Shown: piece by piece, positions 28,701-37,328 of the stretch
How the letters are laid out: each line of letters starts with the position of its first letter
How positions within the stretch are numbered: the stretch's first letter is position 1
From: a virus
Direction: 5' to 3' (one strand)
IMG/VR virus record: IMGVR_UViG_3300047509_000355
Span: 1-49,253 of that record
Length of the DNA: 49,253 bases
The notes under the pieces: model-generated
Database searches by the model: none
What the model was told of the DNA's origin: nothing
The model's input: the letters and a program-made list of their open reading frames with translations, nothing else
Translations under genes and position numbers: made by a program

Positions 28701-28961
28701 ATGGATTTGAAGACCGCTTTATACGACAATTTTGCTCGATCTGATCAAGTTGAGCACACGTGCATCAGCTCTCGCGCCTGGTGCCTCGGATGCGCGGAGG
28801 TAGTCCGGCGTTGGAATGCGCAGCGCCCGTCGAACGGCACTCTGGACGAGGCGACGAAACTGTTGATCAACTACATGTTGGAGCGTGGACCTATCGCGCC
28901 GAGCTCCGAGATGAGGCATTTTGTTCGTCAGGTCCTGGTTACCTTGATCAAGTCGCCGTGA
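28701..28961 (+). CDS. hypothetical protein
   Basis: 86 residues. TCISSRAWCLGCAEV (20-34) may be a zinc knuckle; the rest is helical. No ribosome binding site of note (AAAAGCACACCC). GTGA overlap with the next gene. Confidence 0.55.
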   Translation: MDLKTALYDNFARSDQVEHTCISSRAWCLGCAEVVRRWNAQRPSNGTLDEATKLLINYMLERGPIAPSSEMRHFVRQVLVTLIKSP

Positions 28962-29473
28962 AGCACTCTCACCTCGTCGAGCATGCCAAGCGCTACCTGA
29001 AGCGCGTCTGCGTCTTCCACACCACAACCGGCATCGCCGAAGAGCGGCCGGACGCGATCGGTTGGATGGCCAGCGGGCAGTCGGTCTTGATGGAGGCGAA
29101 GACGTGCCGTAAGGACCTGCTGGACGAATGGTCACGCCGCGACCGAAAGCTATTCAGAAAGCAATCTCGTGGCGGCCTGGGTGTGCTCCGCACCTACATC
29201 ACCCCACCCAGCATCCTCACGGCCGGCGAGGCCGAGGCGTGGGGTTGGGGGTTGCTCGAGGTTCACAGCGGAAAATTCGTCCGAAAGGCCGAATCCCAGC
29301 TCTGGGAACCAGATTTCTTGCTCGAGTTGCGTTTACTGTCCGGAATCTGTTCGAAGGTGAAATTTGTCCCTGAAAAAAAGCAAACCCAACTCATCTTCCC
29401 CAACGAAGGCCACCCGTCACTCGCCCGCGGCGTCTATGCGACGCGCCCCACTGTCACCGGAAAGGGCGGCTGA
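28958..29473 (+). CDS. PD-(D/E)XK nuclease-like protein
   Basis: 171 residues from GTG 28958. Residues 8-75 fit the nuclease core: helix HAKRYLKR, strand, PDAIGWM (D32), QSVLMEAKTCRKDLLDEW (E46-x-K48), helix. The last part has GWGLLEVHSGKFVRKAE, the strand that follows in VRR-NUC/MmcB-like relatives. D, E and K are all present, so catalysis is possible. Role may be recombination, repair or host DNA attack. It overlaps the next gene by 38 bases. Confidence 0.6.
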   Translation: MKHSHLVEHAKRYLKRVCVFHTTTGIAEERPDAIGWMASGQSVLMEAKTCRKDLLDEWSRRDRKLFRKQSRGGLGVLRTYITPPSILTAGEAEAWGWGLLEVHSGKFVRKAESQLWEPDFLLELRLLSGICSKVKFVPEKKQTQLIFPNEGHPSLARGVYATRPTVTGKGG

Positions 29474-29909
29474 GCTTCGGCAACAGATCGCCTCACCGTC
29501 GGACGTGGGCGCAATCGCGAAGCGCGAGGGCTTGCCGTACATGACCGTGTATCGGTTGGCCACCGGCGAGAGTTTCAAAAAGCTCGGCTCCGCGCCGGTG
29601 GAGCGGGCGTCGAAGACGAAGATCACGCCCGAGATCCGAGCCTGGATCATGGACGTGAAGAAGCGTAAAAACTGGACCAACGTCCGCTTGGCCCGGAAGC
29701 TCTCCGTCACGCCGATCACGATCGCCCGAATAATCATGGAAGAACGAATGGTCTTGGCAGCGCGCGTCCAGTCCATGTTTCTAAGCAGCGGCTCGAACAG
29801 CGCGGCACGTAAATCGTTCGGTCTAAACAACATCGAAGTGGAGGCGTTGCTCGCGCTCGCGACGGAACGGCCCCTGCCGGAAAAACTGAAAGGACGGATT
29901 GAAGAATGA
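29436..29909 (+). CDS. helix-turn-helix DNA-binding protein
   Basis: 157 residues from ATG 29436 (MRRAPLSPERAAELRQQ). The frame is open from 29364 but would overlap the nuclease gene by 110 bases. Two HTH-like segments: VGAIAKREGLPYMTVYRLATG (split here, residues about 23-43) and NVRLARKLSVTPITIARIIM (about 76-95). Probably a small regulator or a terminase small-subunit-like DNA binder. Confidence 0.55.
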   Translation: MRRAPLSPERAAELRQQIASPSDVGAIAKREGLPYMTVYRLATGESFKKLGSAPVERASKTKITPEIRAWIMDVKKRKNWTNVRLARKLSVTPITIARIIMEERMVLAARVQSMFLSSGSNSAARKSFGLNNIEVEALLALATERPLPEKLKGRIEE

Positions 29910-30202
29910 ACCCCACACTCCAAGCCAAAGAGAACGTACTGCAGTGGGTGAATTTCACTCGGGAGCACGGCGCCTCCGGCGGCGAGCTAAATTGCAACAT
30001 CGATTGCATCGGCACGTCATCGTTGTACATCAGCGCGTGCATGGACGAGTTGAAGACGCACGGCTACAAGGTGATTTCGCACTCGGCCCAGATTTACGGC
30101 ATGTCGCCCGACGGCAAGCCTCAGATTCGACATCTATCATTGTTGATTCGCCCAATCGATGACGAAGCGCCCGTGCCAAAGATCATTCTCCCGGGCCGCT
30201 GA
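29906..30202 (+). CDS. helix-turn-helix-like protein
   Basis: 98 residues from ATG 29906 (ATGA overlap). ENVLQWVNFTREHGASGGEL and SLYISACMDELKTHGYKVIS give the outline of a winged helix. Function unknown; follows another HTH gene. Confidence 0.5.
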   Translation: MNPTLQAKENVLQWVNFTREHGASGGELNCNIDCIGTSSLYISACMDELKTHGYKVISHSAQIYGMSPDGKPQIRHLSLLIRPIDDEAPVPKIILPGR

Positions 30203-30231
30203 TCGATTCTTTCAGCTATTCTCTCACCACC

Positions 30232-30933
30232 ATGCCAAAGCCACTGAAGATCGACCGCGCGCTCAGCCGCGCGGAGTTGCTCGAAGTCGCCGTGAACATC
30301 GAAACGCGCATCATGAATGGTGATACGCGCGAAGAAATCATGGACGCACTGGCCTATACCTTCGATCAATATGAAGAAGCCCGCAAATTCCTTCTGGACT
30401 TGAAGTCGGAGGAAGTGCGCGGTCGGTCTCGTGAGCATACGTACGTGGAGTACGTGATGGAGCAGCGGGCAACGATCCGCGCACTCGACAAGCTGGCGAA
30501 GGACTTGGACTCCAAGAGCCAATACAACGCGCTCGTCGGCGCGTATCGGTTGAGAAGCGACCTGCTCGACAAGATCATCGACCGGGGACACGACTTCGGC
30601 TTCATCAAGAAGACCCCCGAGCGCAAGGAGATCGTGGCCGGTCTGATCATCGGGGACATGTCCGCTGAAGATTTGAAGAAAGAGATCGTCAGCCATGGCA
30701 AGTTGACGCGCGAGCTCCTGTCTAAGTTCGGCGACGGCGGGTTTCTCGAGCTGCCGGACTCCCCGACGCACTACGGCGACCCGGAATTCATCCGGCCCGA
30801 TCCGAGCGATGTCGTGGCCGACGGCGAAGAGCTCGATGATGAAGAAGACCTCGACGAGGAGTTGCGTCGCAAGGCAAAGGCGGAAGCGCTCGCGCCCCGC
30901 AAGAAGAAGTCCAAGAAGTCACCGAAACGATGA
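30232..30933 (+). CDS. hypothetical protein, candidate terminase small subunit
   Basis: 233 residues. Mainly helical; an N-terminal three-helix part (LSRAELLEVAVNIETRIMNG, EEIMDALAYTFDQYEEARKF) could bind DNA, a long middle helix, and an acidic then basic tail (DDEEDLDEEL, RKKKSKKSPKR). It stands three genes before TerL, a usual place for TerS. The assignment is positional and tentative. Confidence 0.4.
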   Translation: MPKPLKIDRALSRAELLEVAVNIETRIMNGDTREEIMDALAYTFDQYEEARKFLLDLKSEEVRGRSREHTYVEYVMEQRATIRALDKLAKDLDSKSQYNALVGAYRLRSDLLDKIIDRGHDFGFIKKTPERKEIVAGLIIGDMSAEDLKKEIVSHGKLTRELLSKFGDGGFLELPDSPTHYGDPEFIRPDPSDVVADGEELDDEEDLDEELRRKAKAEALAPRKKKSKKSPKR

Positions 30934-31946
30934 ACAAAAACCCGCTGAAGAATCGTCCCATGTTCAAGCCATGCGATCATCCGGATTGCTCGGCGCATGT
31001 CACGTTCGTGTTGAGAACGTGTGAAACGTGCCACGGAACTGGCCATAAAGAACGTCGCTGCACGCAATGCTGGCGTTGGAAGAAGACGATTCATTTCCGC
31101 GGCGCGCGCGGGAATTTCACGCTTCGATGTGGCGTGTGCTCGAAGAAGTACGCGAACTGGGAAAAGAAGCCGCTCGACGAGCGCGAGCAAGCCACCAATC
31201 CACGAAAAAACATCCCGAACGACGGTCCACTGCGCGTTTCGTTCGTGGTCCGCAGCGGCAATCGAAAGACCGGGCCGATCCCGGTGTCGATGACGAGCGC
31301 GCGGACTTGTCCCCGGTCCTGCCCGCTGTATGGACGCGGCTGCTACGCCGAGCAGCACATGGTTTCCATGCATTGGCGACGCATCTCAAAGGGGAAAGGG
31401 TTGCTCTGGAGCACGTTCATCTCCGCCGTCGTCGCGCTCCCAGCCGGACAACTGTGGCGCCACAACGAAGCCGGCGACCTGCCGGGCGACGACGAAGAGA
31501 TCGACGTCAATCTCTTCAAGCAACTACTCCGCGCGAACCGCGGGAAGCGCGGCTTCACCTACACGCATAAACCCCTCACGGAGCAGAACGTGTTCCTGAT
31601 GCTCCAGGCCAATCGCCTGGGTTTTACAGTGAATGCGTCGGCGGATTCACTGTCCGAAGCGGACCAGAAGGCCGCGCTTGGGTTGCCGGTCGTGGTCGTT
31701 CTGGATCACAATGCCCCGACACGCGGGATCCGGACGCCCGACGGCCGGCACGTCGTCGTTTGTCCAGCGCAGACGCGGGACGATGTGACATGCGAAAGTT
31801 GTGAATTGTGCTACGTTGCCAAGCGTAAATCTATCGTCGGGTTCTTAGCCCACGGCGATCGGAAGAAGCAGATCACCGAACGCCATCGCCAGCTGCCCAT
31901 GTTCAAGGAAACGCCTCGGCTTCCCCCGGGAACTGTCGGGCGTTAG
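30930..31946 (+). CDS. DUF7227-like conserved phage protein with N-terminal zinc cluster
   Basis: 338 residues (ATGA overlap). Residues 15-70 have CDHPDC, CETC, CTQCWRWK and CGVC, a double zinc finger. Then the conserved body: RKTGPIPVSMTSARTCPRSC, GCYAEQHMVSMHWRR, AGQLWRHNEAGDLPG, RGKRGFTYTHKPL, FTVNASADSLSEAD, LGLPVVVVLDHN, VVVCPAQTRDDVTCESCELC and VGFLAHG. This family is frequent in phages; no activity is established that I know of. The many Cys in the body could hold a metal or Fe-S centre. Confidence 0.75.
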   Translation: MNKNPLKNRPMFKPCDHPDCSAHVTFVLRTCETCHGTGHKERRCTQCWRWKKTIHFRGARGNFTLRCGVCSKKYANWEKKPLDEREQATNPRKNIPNDGPLRVSFVVRSGNRKTGPIPVSMTSARTCPRSCPLYGRGCYAEQHMVSMHWRRISKGKGLLWSTFISAVVALPAGQLWRHNEAGDLPGDDEEIDVNLFKQLLRANRGKRGFTYTHKPLTEQNVFLMLQANRLGFTVNASADSLSEADQKAALGLPVVVVLDHNAPTRGIRTPDGRHVVVCPAQTRDDVTCESCELCYVAKRKSIVGFLAHGDRKKQITERHRQLPMFKETPRLPPGTVGR

Positions 31947-31986
31947 GCTTTCACTCGTTAGGGCCGAGGCCCGAAGGAGTTTTTCA

Positions 31987-32298
31987 ATGTCCTCAGGTAA
32001 TCGTCGCGCAGTCAACGGGTCGTTCGTAGCCACGGGCGCGGCCGGCCAGCAGATTCTCACCCTCTTGTTCTCGCCCCGCAAGGTCGAGCTGCTCAACACG
32101 ACCACGAAGGCCCGCGGGATTTGGATCGATTCCATGCCCAACGGCGCCTTGTTCAAGGACGTGGACACCGGAACCGGTACGGAAGACGAAGCGTACGTCA
32201 CGACGGGTGGCGTCACCCCGGTGGCTAACGGCTTCCAGGTCGACACCGACGCCTTCTTCAACGCGGCGGACGTCATCTTCTACCGCGCCGAAGAGTGA
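31987..32298 (+). CDS. hypothetical virion-type protein
   Basis: 103 residues; GAAGGAG ribosome binding site. Beta-rich with SFVATGAAGQQILTLLFSPR and RGIWIDSMPNGALF; this looks like a small capsid- or tail-decorating jelly-roll or barrel. It precedes the tRNA-like RNA. Function unknown. Confidence 0.6.
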   Translation: MSSGNRRAVNGSFVATGAAGQQILTLLFSPRKVELLNTTTKARGIWIDSMPNGALFKDVDTGTGTEDEAYVTTGGVTPVANGFQVDTDAFFNAADVIFYRAEE

Positions 32299-32302
32299 TT
32301 CC

Positions 32303-32317
32303 TGGGGTAGAACCCCA
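32303..32317 (+). other. perfect 6-bp hairpin abutting the tRNA-like RNA
   Basis: TGGGGT, loop AGA, ACCCCA. It ends on the base before the tRNA-like fold starts, as a processing or termination hairpin would. Confidence 0.5.
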
Positions 32318-32406
32318 CGAAGTTAGCATATAGGCAATGCACCTCTTTCGTCGGAGCTCCGGCCGAAGAGGACCGATGCTCGGTTCGACTCCGAGCACTT
32401 CGTCCA
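32318..32406 (+). ncRNA. tRNA-like RNA with CCA end but no normal anticodon arm
   Basis: 89 nt. Acceptor CGAAGT (32318-32323) pairs with ACTTCG (32397-32402); U and CCA follow. T8 A9, D arm GCAT-ATAGGCA-ATGC with the GG of a D-loop, T arm CTCGG-TTCGACT-CCGAG with TTCGA consensus. Between them, instead of a 5-bp stem and 7-base loop, is a long hairpin CCTCTT...AAGAGG with loop AGCT. No anticodon can be named. Either a decayed class II tRNA or a tRNA mimic. Confidence 0.5.
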
Positions 32407-32428
32407 ATTAGTCGTAGGGAACCCAACA

Positions 32429-32848
32429 ATGCAATCACCGCTCCGCGCCCCCGAATACGTGTTATATCGCTTCTTGGCGGCGGCCGATGGAGCGGCGCAG
32501 TTGCTGGACCAAAGTTGCGGCATCAACGGCCGCAACTACAAGTGGCTCAACTTCCAAGTCATCCCTGTGAACGTCGCGGCTCGTCCTGTCGGCGACGACT
32601 TCACGGCTGTCGCTGCTGCCGTGACGACCAATCCCTCCATTCGGGTGCGCTATTGGTACCCGAAAAAAGGCATCTGGATCAAGTCCAATCCCGATGTCAC
32701 GTTGACGGGAGCCGGGGCCGGGGCGCCGTACGAATTCTCTGTTCAGAACAACGGTCGTGCGGTCATGATCGAGTTGACGAGCGCGCCCGCGGGCACCGAA
32801 GGCGTGGCCATCTTCTGTTCGGGTTTCCCCGAGCAAGAAGCCATCTGA
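32429..32848 (+). CDS. hypothetical virion-type protein
   Basis: 139 residues. Beta-rich (VLYRFLAAADGAAQLLD, YKWLNFQVIPVNVAA, IRVRYWYPKKGIWIKS, VMIELTSAPAG), consistent with a beta-sandwich structural protein. It precedes TerL by 44 bases. No family recognised. Confidence 0.6.
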   Translation: MQSPLRAPEYVLYRFLAAADGAAQLLDQSCGINGRNYKWLNFQVIPVNVAARPVGDDFTAVAAAVTTNPSIRVRYWYPKKGIWIKSNPDVTLTGAGAGAPYEFSVQNNGRAVMIELTSAPAGTEGVAIFCSGFPEQEAI

Positions 32849-32892
32849 GCTCGCTTTCCGGACGAGTGTTTACGATAATGGCTTAATCGGCC

Positions 32893-34377
32893 ATGAAACA
32901 TACGCTCATCCATCCGGCGACTCCTCCGATCCCGACCGCGCGTGCGTTGAAGTCCGCGGAGCGCGGCGACCTCGTCGAATACTACAAGCGTTGCCGCGAT
33001 ATGAGCAACGAGTGGTTGCGTCGTCAGATCATCAAGAACAACCGGATCGACATCCTCGGGGAAGTCGTTCTTGGCTTGAAGTTCCAGCCGATGCATCTTC
33101 GGATGCTGAAGTTCCAGTTCGAGCATCCCGACAATCTGCAGCTCGCTTTCCGTGGCGCGGGGAAGTCGACCGGCTGCACGATCACGAAGTGCATCCACCT
33201 ATTGCTGTTGGATCCGAACCTTCGGATCTTGATTGGCTCGAAAACACAAGGCAACGCCCAAGGGTTCTTGAAAGAGATCAAGAACCACTTCGAAGGCAAC
33301 CAACTGCTCGAGGAACTCTTCGGCCAGTACTACGACGCGCGGAAGGTGTCGAAGTGGGACCAGGGCGAGATCGAGGTGCTGCCGCGGACGAAGCCGAACA
33401 AAGAGGCTTCCATCACGTGCGTCGGCGTCGAGGCGACGATCGTGTCAAAGCACTACGACGTGATCATCAGCGACGACTTGATCGACGAGGACAATTCGCG
33501 CACGAAGCTGCAGCGCGACAAGGTGCGCACCTGGTACTACCAGACGCTCGACCCGACGTTGGAGCCGCCGGACCGCGACGTGCCACACCGTGGCGAGCAC
33601 CACCGACAGGGCACCAGTTACCACTACGATGACCTGAACGGGCATCTAATCAGCAAAGAACTGAAGGAACACCACCAGATCATCCCGGGCCTGAAGGACG
33701 GGATGTCGCCTTGGCCGTCGAAGTACCCGGTGCGTTGGTTTCTGGAAAAGAAGAAGAAGGCCGGCCTCATCATCTTCAACGCCCAGTACCAGTGCGACAC
33801 CGAGGCAATGAAGGGTGAGATCTTCCAGTTCGACGATTGCCAGCAGATCGAGGAATCCGAGTATCCGGACACGAAGACACTCCGCGTGTTCATGGGCGTC
33901 GACCTCGCGATCAGCGAAGAAGAGTCCGGTGACAAATTCGCCATCATCGTCATCGGCGTCACGCCCACGCGGTCGGCCTATTACGTGTTGGACTTCTTCG
34001 AGGATCAGCTGCGCTTCTCAGCGCAGACCGCAAAGATCCGCGAATTCTCGAAGCGATGGGATCCGATTCGAATCGGCATCGAAACCAACGCTTACCAGAA
34101 GGCTCAATACCAGAAGGTCAAAGAAGAGGAACCGGACATTCGCCTCCGCGCCATCAACACCGACAAGGACAAAATAACGAGGGCATGGAAATTGAGCCCT
34201 ACGTTCGAGGAAAAGAAGGTATTCTTCAAGAAGAACCTTCATGATCTTGTCGTTGAACACATGGTTCTGTTCCCGAATCACATCCACGACGACATTTTCG
34301 ATGCTTTCGACCATTGCGTGCGCGTTTCGCGCGTCTCGCGCCGCTCGAAGCGAGAGAAAGAACCAGGATTGATCTAA
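32893..34377 (+). CDS. terL: terminase large subunit
   Basis: 494 residues, usual size. N-terminal ATPase: Walker A LAFRGAGKST (84-93), Walker B DVIISDD (189-195). C-terminal RNase H-like nuclease: FMGVDLAISEEESGDK (first Asp about 337), GIETNAYQKAQ (about 395) and HDDIFDAFDH (about 464-473), supplying the metal-binding acids. It cuts concatemeric DNA and pumps it into proheads through the portal. It overlaps the portal gene by one base (TAATG), the normal order for phage head modules. Confidence 0.92.
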   Translation: MKHTLIHPATPPIPTARALKSAERGDLVEYYKRCRDMSNEWLRRQIIKNNRIDILGEVVLGLKFQPMHLRMLKFQFEHPDNLQLAFRGAGKSTGCTITKCIHLLLLDPNLRILIGSKTQGNAQGFLKEIKNHFEGNQLLEELFGQYYDARKVSKWDQGEIEVLPRTKPNKEASITCVGVEATIVSKHYDVIISDDLIDEDNSRTKLQRDKVRTWYYQTLDPTLEPPDRDVPHRGEHHRQGTSYHYDDLNGHLISKELKEHHQIIPGLKDGMSPWPSKYPVRWFLEKKKKAGLIIFNAQYQCDTEAMKGEIFQFDDCQQIEESEYPDTKTLRVFMGVDLAISEEESGDKFAIIVIGVTPTRSAYYVLDFFEDQLRFSAQTAKIREFSKRWDPIRIGIETNAYQKAQYQKVKEEEPDIRLRAINTDKDKITRAWKLSPTFEEKKVFFKKNLHDLVVEHMVLFPNHIHDDIFDAFDHCVRVSRVSRRSKREKEPGLI

Positions 34378-36215
34378 TGGCCGAAAACAACATTTCATTC
34401 GTCGACGCCAACGCCTCATCCAACAAGGCCACGCACCGCGCGCTACGCACTGTGCATGCCAAAGTGATCGAGGTCAACGGCCAGAAAGCCACTGTCGTCG
34501 AGATTACTAAGGCCTCGGGACTCACCGACGGAAAGGCCGACCCCGGCGAGTCCCAGATCTTGCCCGATGAAGTATGGAGCTCACTGACGCAGGCAGGCCG
34601 CGTCATCGAGCCGCCCTTCGACATGCTCACGTTGGCGATGCTCGCGGAGCACAATAGCGAGCTCGGCCAGTGCCTCGAAGCAATGGAAACCAACATCGAC
34701 GGCTACGGACACCGCTTCATCTCGCGGCTGATGAAGGACGACACCCAGGAGACGGCCCCCGGCGCGGACGTTTCCGAGAAGGAGCCCGAGACGCCGTCTC
34801 CGGACGAGCTCGCGGCCCAGGCCGAATTCGCGATGTTGACCAATTTCTTCACGTATTGCACGGAAGAATCGTTCGTCAACTTCCGGAGCCGCCTTCGTCG
34901 AGACAAAGAGTCCACCGGCAACTGCTACTTCGAGATCCAGCGTGACGCGGACGGCCGGATCTCGGGATTCTTCCACTGCCCAGCGCATCAGATCCGACTC
35001 GGCCGGGTGGATGACGATGCGATCTTGGTCGATCGGAAGATTGCCGAGATGCAACCTGACGGGTCGATGAAGATTAAGACCCAAAAAGAGTGGCGTCGAT
35101 TCCGTCGCTTCGTTCAATCGCGCGCCATCTACCGCCGCCAGTTGTCGACGATGGAGAGCGCGAAGGTTCGCTGGTTCAAAGAATTCGGCGACACGCGCCG
35201 CCTACACAAGGAAACCGGCGAATACGAAGCCCCGAACAGGCCGGTGCCCGACAACATGCTGGCTTCGGAAATGATCCACGAAAAGCTGTATTCAGCGCGG
35301 TCGCCGTACGGACTTCCACGGTTCATCGGCAACCTGCTTTCCATTTTCGGCGACCGCGCGTCCGAAGAGGTGAACTACATCACCTTTCGCAACAACAACA
35401 TCCCGTCGATGGTGGTGTGCGTCTCCAACGGCCAACTCACGCCCGGCACGATCGCCCGCATGGAGTCGTTCGTTGAGAGCCAGATCCAAGGATCTGACAA
35501 TTACTCAAAGTTCTTGATCGTCGAGGCGGAGCCCTTCGGTGACGAAGGCGAGGACGGCGGCCAGGTCAAGATCGACATCAAGCCGCTAACCGCAAATCAG
35601 CATAAAGACGCACTGTTTCAGGACTACTCCAAGAACAACCAAGACAAGATTCGGCGCGCCTTCCGGCTCCCGCCGATCTTCGTGGGGCGTTCGGACGACT
35701 ACTCGAAGTCCACGGCCGAATCCAGCCGGCGCCTCGCCGATGAGCAGGTGTTCGCGCCCCAACGGGACGAATTCGACGCCATCTTCAATCGGCGCATCTT
35801 TCCGGAAATGGGCATCGTCTATCACAAATACAAGTCCGCCACGCCCAATACTACCGATAACCAACTGCTGGTGAAGATGCTCGCGGCGGCGGAGAAGACT
35901 GGCGGCATCACGCCCCGCATCGCCCGGAATGTCATGCAGTCGATCTTGACCGAGGAGCTGCCGGACTTCCCCGCGAACTTCCCCGCGGACGTTCCCTACT
36001 CCATGACTATGGCCCAGGCGGTCAAGAACATGGCGGACCCGGCCGAGCCTGGACAACAGATTACGGCGTTGAAGGCATTGGGCATCATGTTCGGCGACGA
36101 CAACCTCGACCTCGGCATCGACGACGAGACCGATGAAGTGACGATCGCGAAGAAGTTGATGGGGTTGCAGAAGTCCGTCGAGGCGCTCTGGCGCTCGCAG
36201 CAGAGCGACGAGTGA
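34377..36215 (+). CDS. portal protein (PBSX/SPP1-like)
   Basis: 612 residues from ATG 34377. PBSX-type portal marks: VIEPPFDMLTLAMLAEHNSE and LGQCLEAMETNIDGYGHRF (80-125), later SPYGLPRFIGNLLSIFGDRA, ITFRNNNIPSMVVCVSNGQL and FRLPPIFVGRSDDYSKSTAE, which form the clip/stem region. It makes the dodecameric ring at the vertex through which DNA enters and leaves. It is longer than typical PBSX portals because of N- and C-terminal extensions. Overlaps the next gene by GTGA. Confidence 0.88.
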   Translation: MAENNISFVDANASSNKATHRALRTVHAKVIEVNGQKATVVEITKASGLTDGKADPGESQILPDEVWSSLTQAGRVIEPPFDMLTLAMLAEHNSELGQCLEAMETNIDGYGHRFISRLMKDDTQETAPGADVSEKEPETPSPDELAAQAEFAMLTNFFTYCTEESFVNFRSRLRRDKESTGNCYFEIQRDADGRISGFFHCPAHQIRLGRVDDDAILVDRKIAEMQPDGSMKIKTQKEWRRFRRFVQSRAIYRRQLSTMESAKVRWFKEFGDTRRLHKETGEYEAPNRPVPDNMLASEMIHEKLYSARSPYGLPRFIGNLLSIFGDRASEEVNYITFRNNNIPSMVVCVSNGQLTPGTIARMESFVESQIQGSDNYSKFLIVEAEPFGDEGEDGGQVKIDIKPLTANQHKDALFQDYSKNNQDKIRRAFRLPPIFVGRSDDYSKSTAESSRRLADEQVFAPQRDEFDAIFNRRIFPEMGIVYHKYKSATPNTTDNQLLVKMLAAAEKTGGITPRIARNVMQSILTEELPDFPANFPADVPYSMTMAQAVKNMADPAEPGQQITALKALGIMFGDDNLDLGIDDETDEVTIAKKLMGLQKSVEALWRSQQSDE

Positions 36216-37294
36216 AGGACCGCGAAACGATTCGCGGCGTGATGATCGCGAAGTGCGGCTGCGCAAAGCTGGACTTGATCGATCAGCTACTCCGTGCGAC
36301 GGACGCCGAAGTGGCGAAGGCCCTTTCCATCTCCAACGTGGCCAAGATCGCTCGGCTCGAGATTCGAGCGCGGCGGCTGCTGGCCGACAAGTGGAAGGTG
36401 CGTTCGAAAGCGGCCGCCGACACGGCAGCCAAGATCATCGCCAACGGAAAGTCCGTCGCGGACGCGAGCTCCGGCGTCGACACCATAATGAAACGCTGGG
36501 CCGGCGACGTGAAGCCGGGGTATTCCGCATTGGTGGCGAGCGCGTACAAGCTCGCGCGCCGCGCGGGCCACGACAAAGGGACCGGAAAGACGACCGCCTC
36601 ACTTCAGTACGTGATGCCGGCGGAGCCGAAAGTGAAGAAGGCCAGTCCGTCGCCCAAGGCGTCGATTGCCTTCAAATTCGGGTTGGCTGACGAAAAGGCA
36701 ATCGAGCAACTATCCAAGCAAGAGATGATGTGGATTGGTGAGGTGTACGAGAACGTGGCGCCGACGGTGAACGCGGCCTTGAAAGACGCGGTGGCGTTGG
36801 GACTCTCGGCGAGCGACGTGGCCCAAGCCGTCGCCGACGCCGTTTCGGAAGCCCTCGGCAACATCGCCATTCCATCCGGCTACAACGGCACGGCCACGCG
36901 GTACTTCGAAGGCTTGGCCGCCAACGCGATCACCAACGTTCGTGTCCAAGGGCAGATCCAATCGTTCGCGAACCTCGGAATCGAAAGCTACGAGTTGGTG
37001 AATCCGGACGACGAACGAACGACGGAACTATGCCATGAGTTGAATGGGACGGTGTTCACCACCGAACAAGGCATCGCCAACATGCAGGAGCTCGCTAAGG
37101 CGACAACGCCCGACGAGTACCGCGCCGCCAAGCCATTCCTACCGCCCAAAGAAGTGCTCGAGATGCTGGCGAAGGGGGCGGACGTTTTAGCTGCCGCCGG
37201 CCAAGCCTTCCCGCCCTTTCACCAAGAGTGTCGCACCACCGTCGACATCTCGGAAGAGTCGATGGATTTCGACGCCTTAGGTTCCGGCGACTAG
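36212..37294 (+). CDS. minor head protein (SPP1 gp7 / Mu gpF type)
   Basis: 360 residues from GTG 36212. The C-terminal 110 residues match the head-morphogenesis domain: ESYELVNPDDERTTELCHEL-NGTVF, later PPFHQECRTTVDI, with the Asp/Cys/His/Cys pattern (C270-region, PPFH-x2-CR). An odd N-terminus with CGCAKLD and helical Ala/Lys-rich segments precedes it. Proteins of this family bind the portal and travel with the DNA. Confidence 0.75.
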   Translation: MKDRETIRGVMIAKCGCAKLDLIDQLLRATDAEVAKALSISNVAKIARLEIRARRLLADKWKVRSKAAADTAAKIIANGKSVADASSGVDTIMKRWAGDVKPGYSALVASAYKLARRAGHDKGTGKTTASLQYVMPAEPKVKKASPSPKASIAFKFGLADEKAIEQLSKQEMMWIGEVYENVAPTVNAALKDAVALGLSASDVAQAVADAVSEALGNIAIPSGYNGTATRYFEGLAANAITNVRVQGQIQSFANLGIESYELVNPDDERTTELCHELNGTVFTTEQGIANMQELAKATTPDEYRAAKPFLPPKEVLEMLAKGADVLAAAGQAFPPFHQECRTTVDISEESMDFDALGSGD

Positions 37295-37328
37295 GCAACT
37301 CATCCACGATTCTCATATTCTTTAGGGC

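Noticed and set aside
32318-32406. Ordinary tRNA gene with an assigned isotype
   Set aside because: No 5-bp anticodon stem with a 7-base loop can be formed without several mismatches, so I do not name an anticodon.
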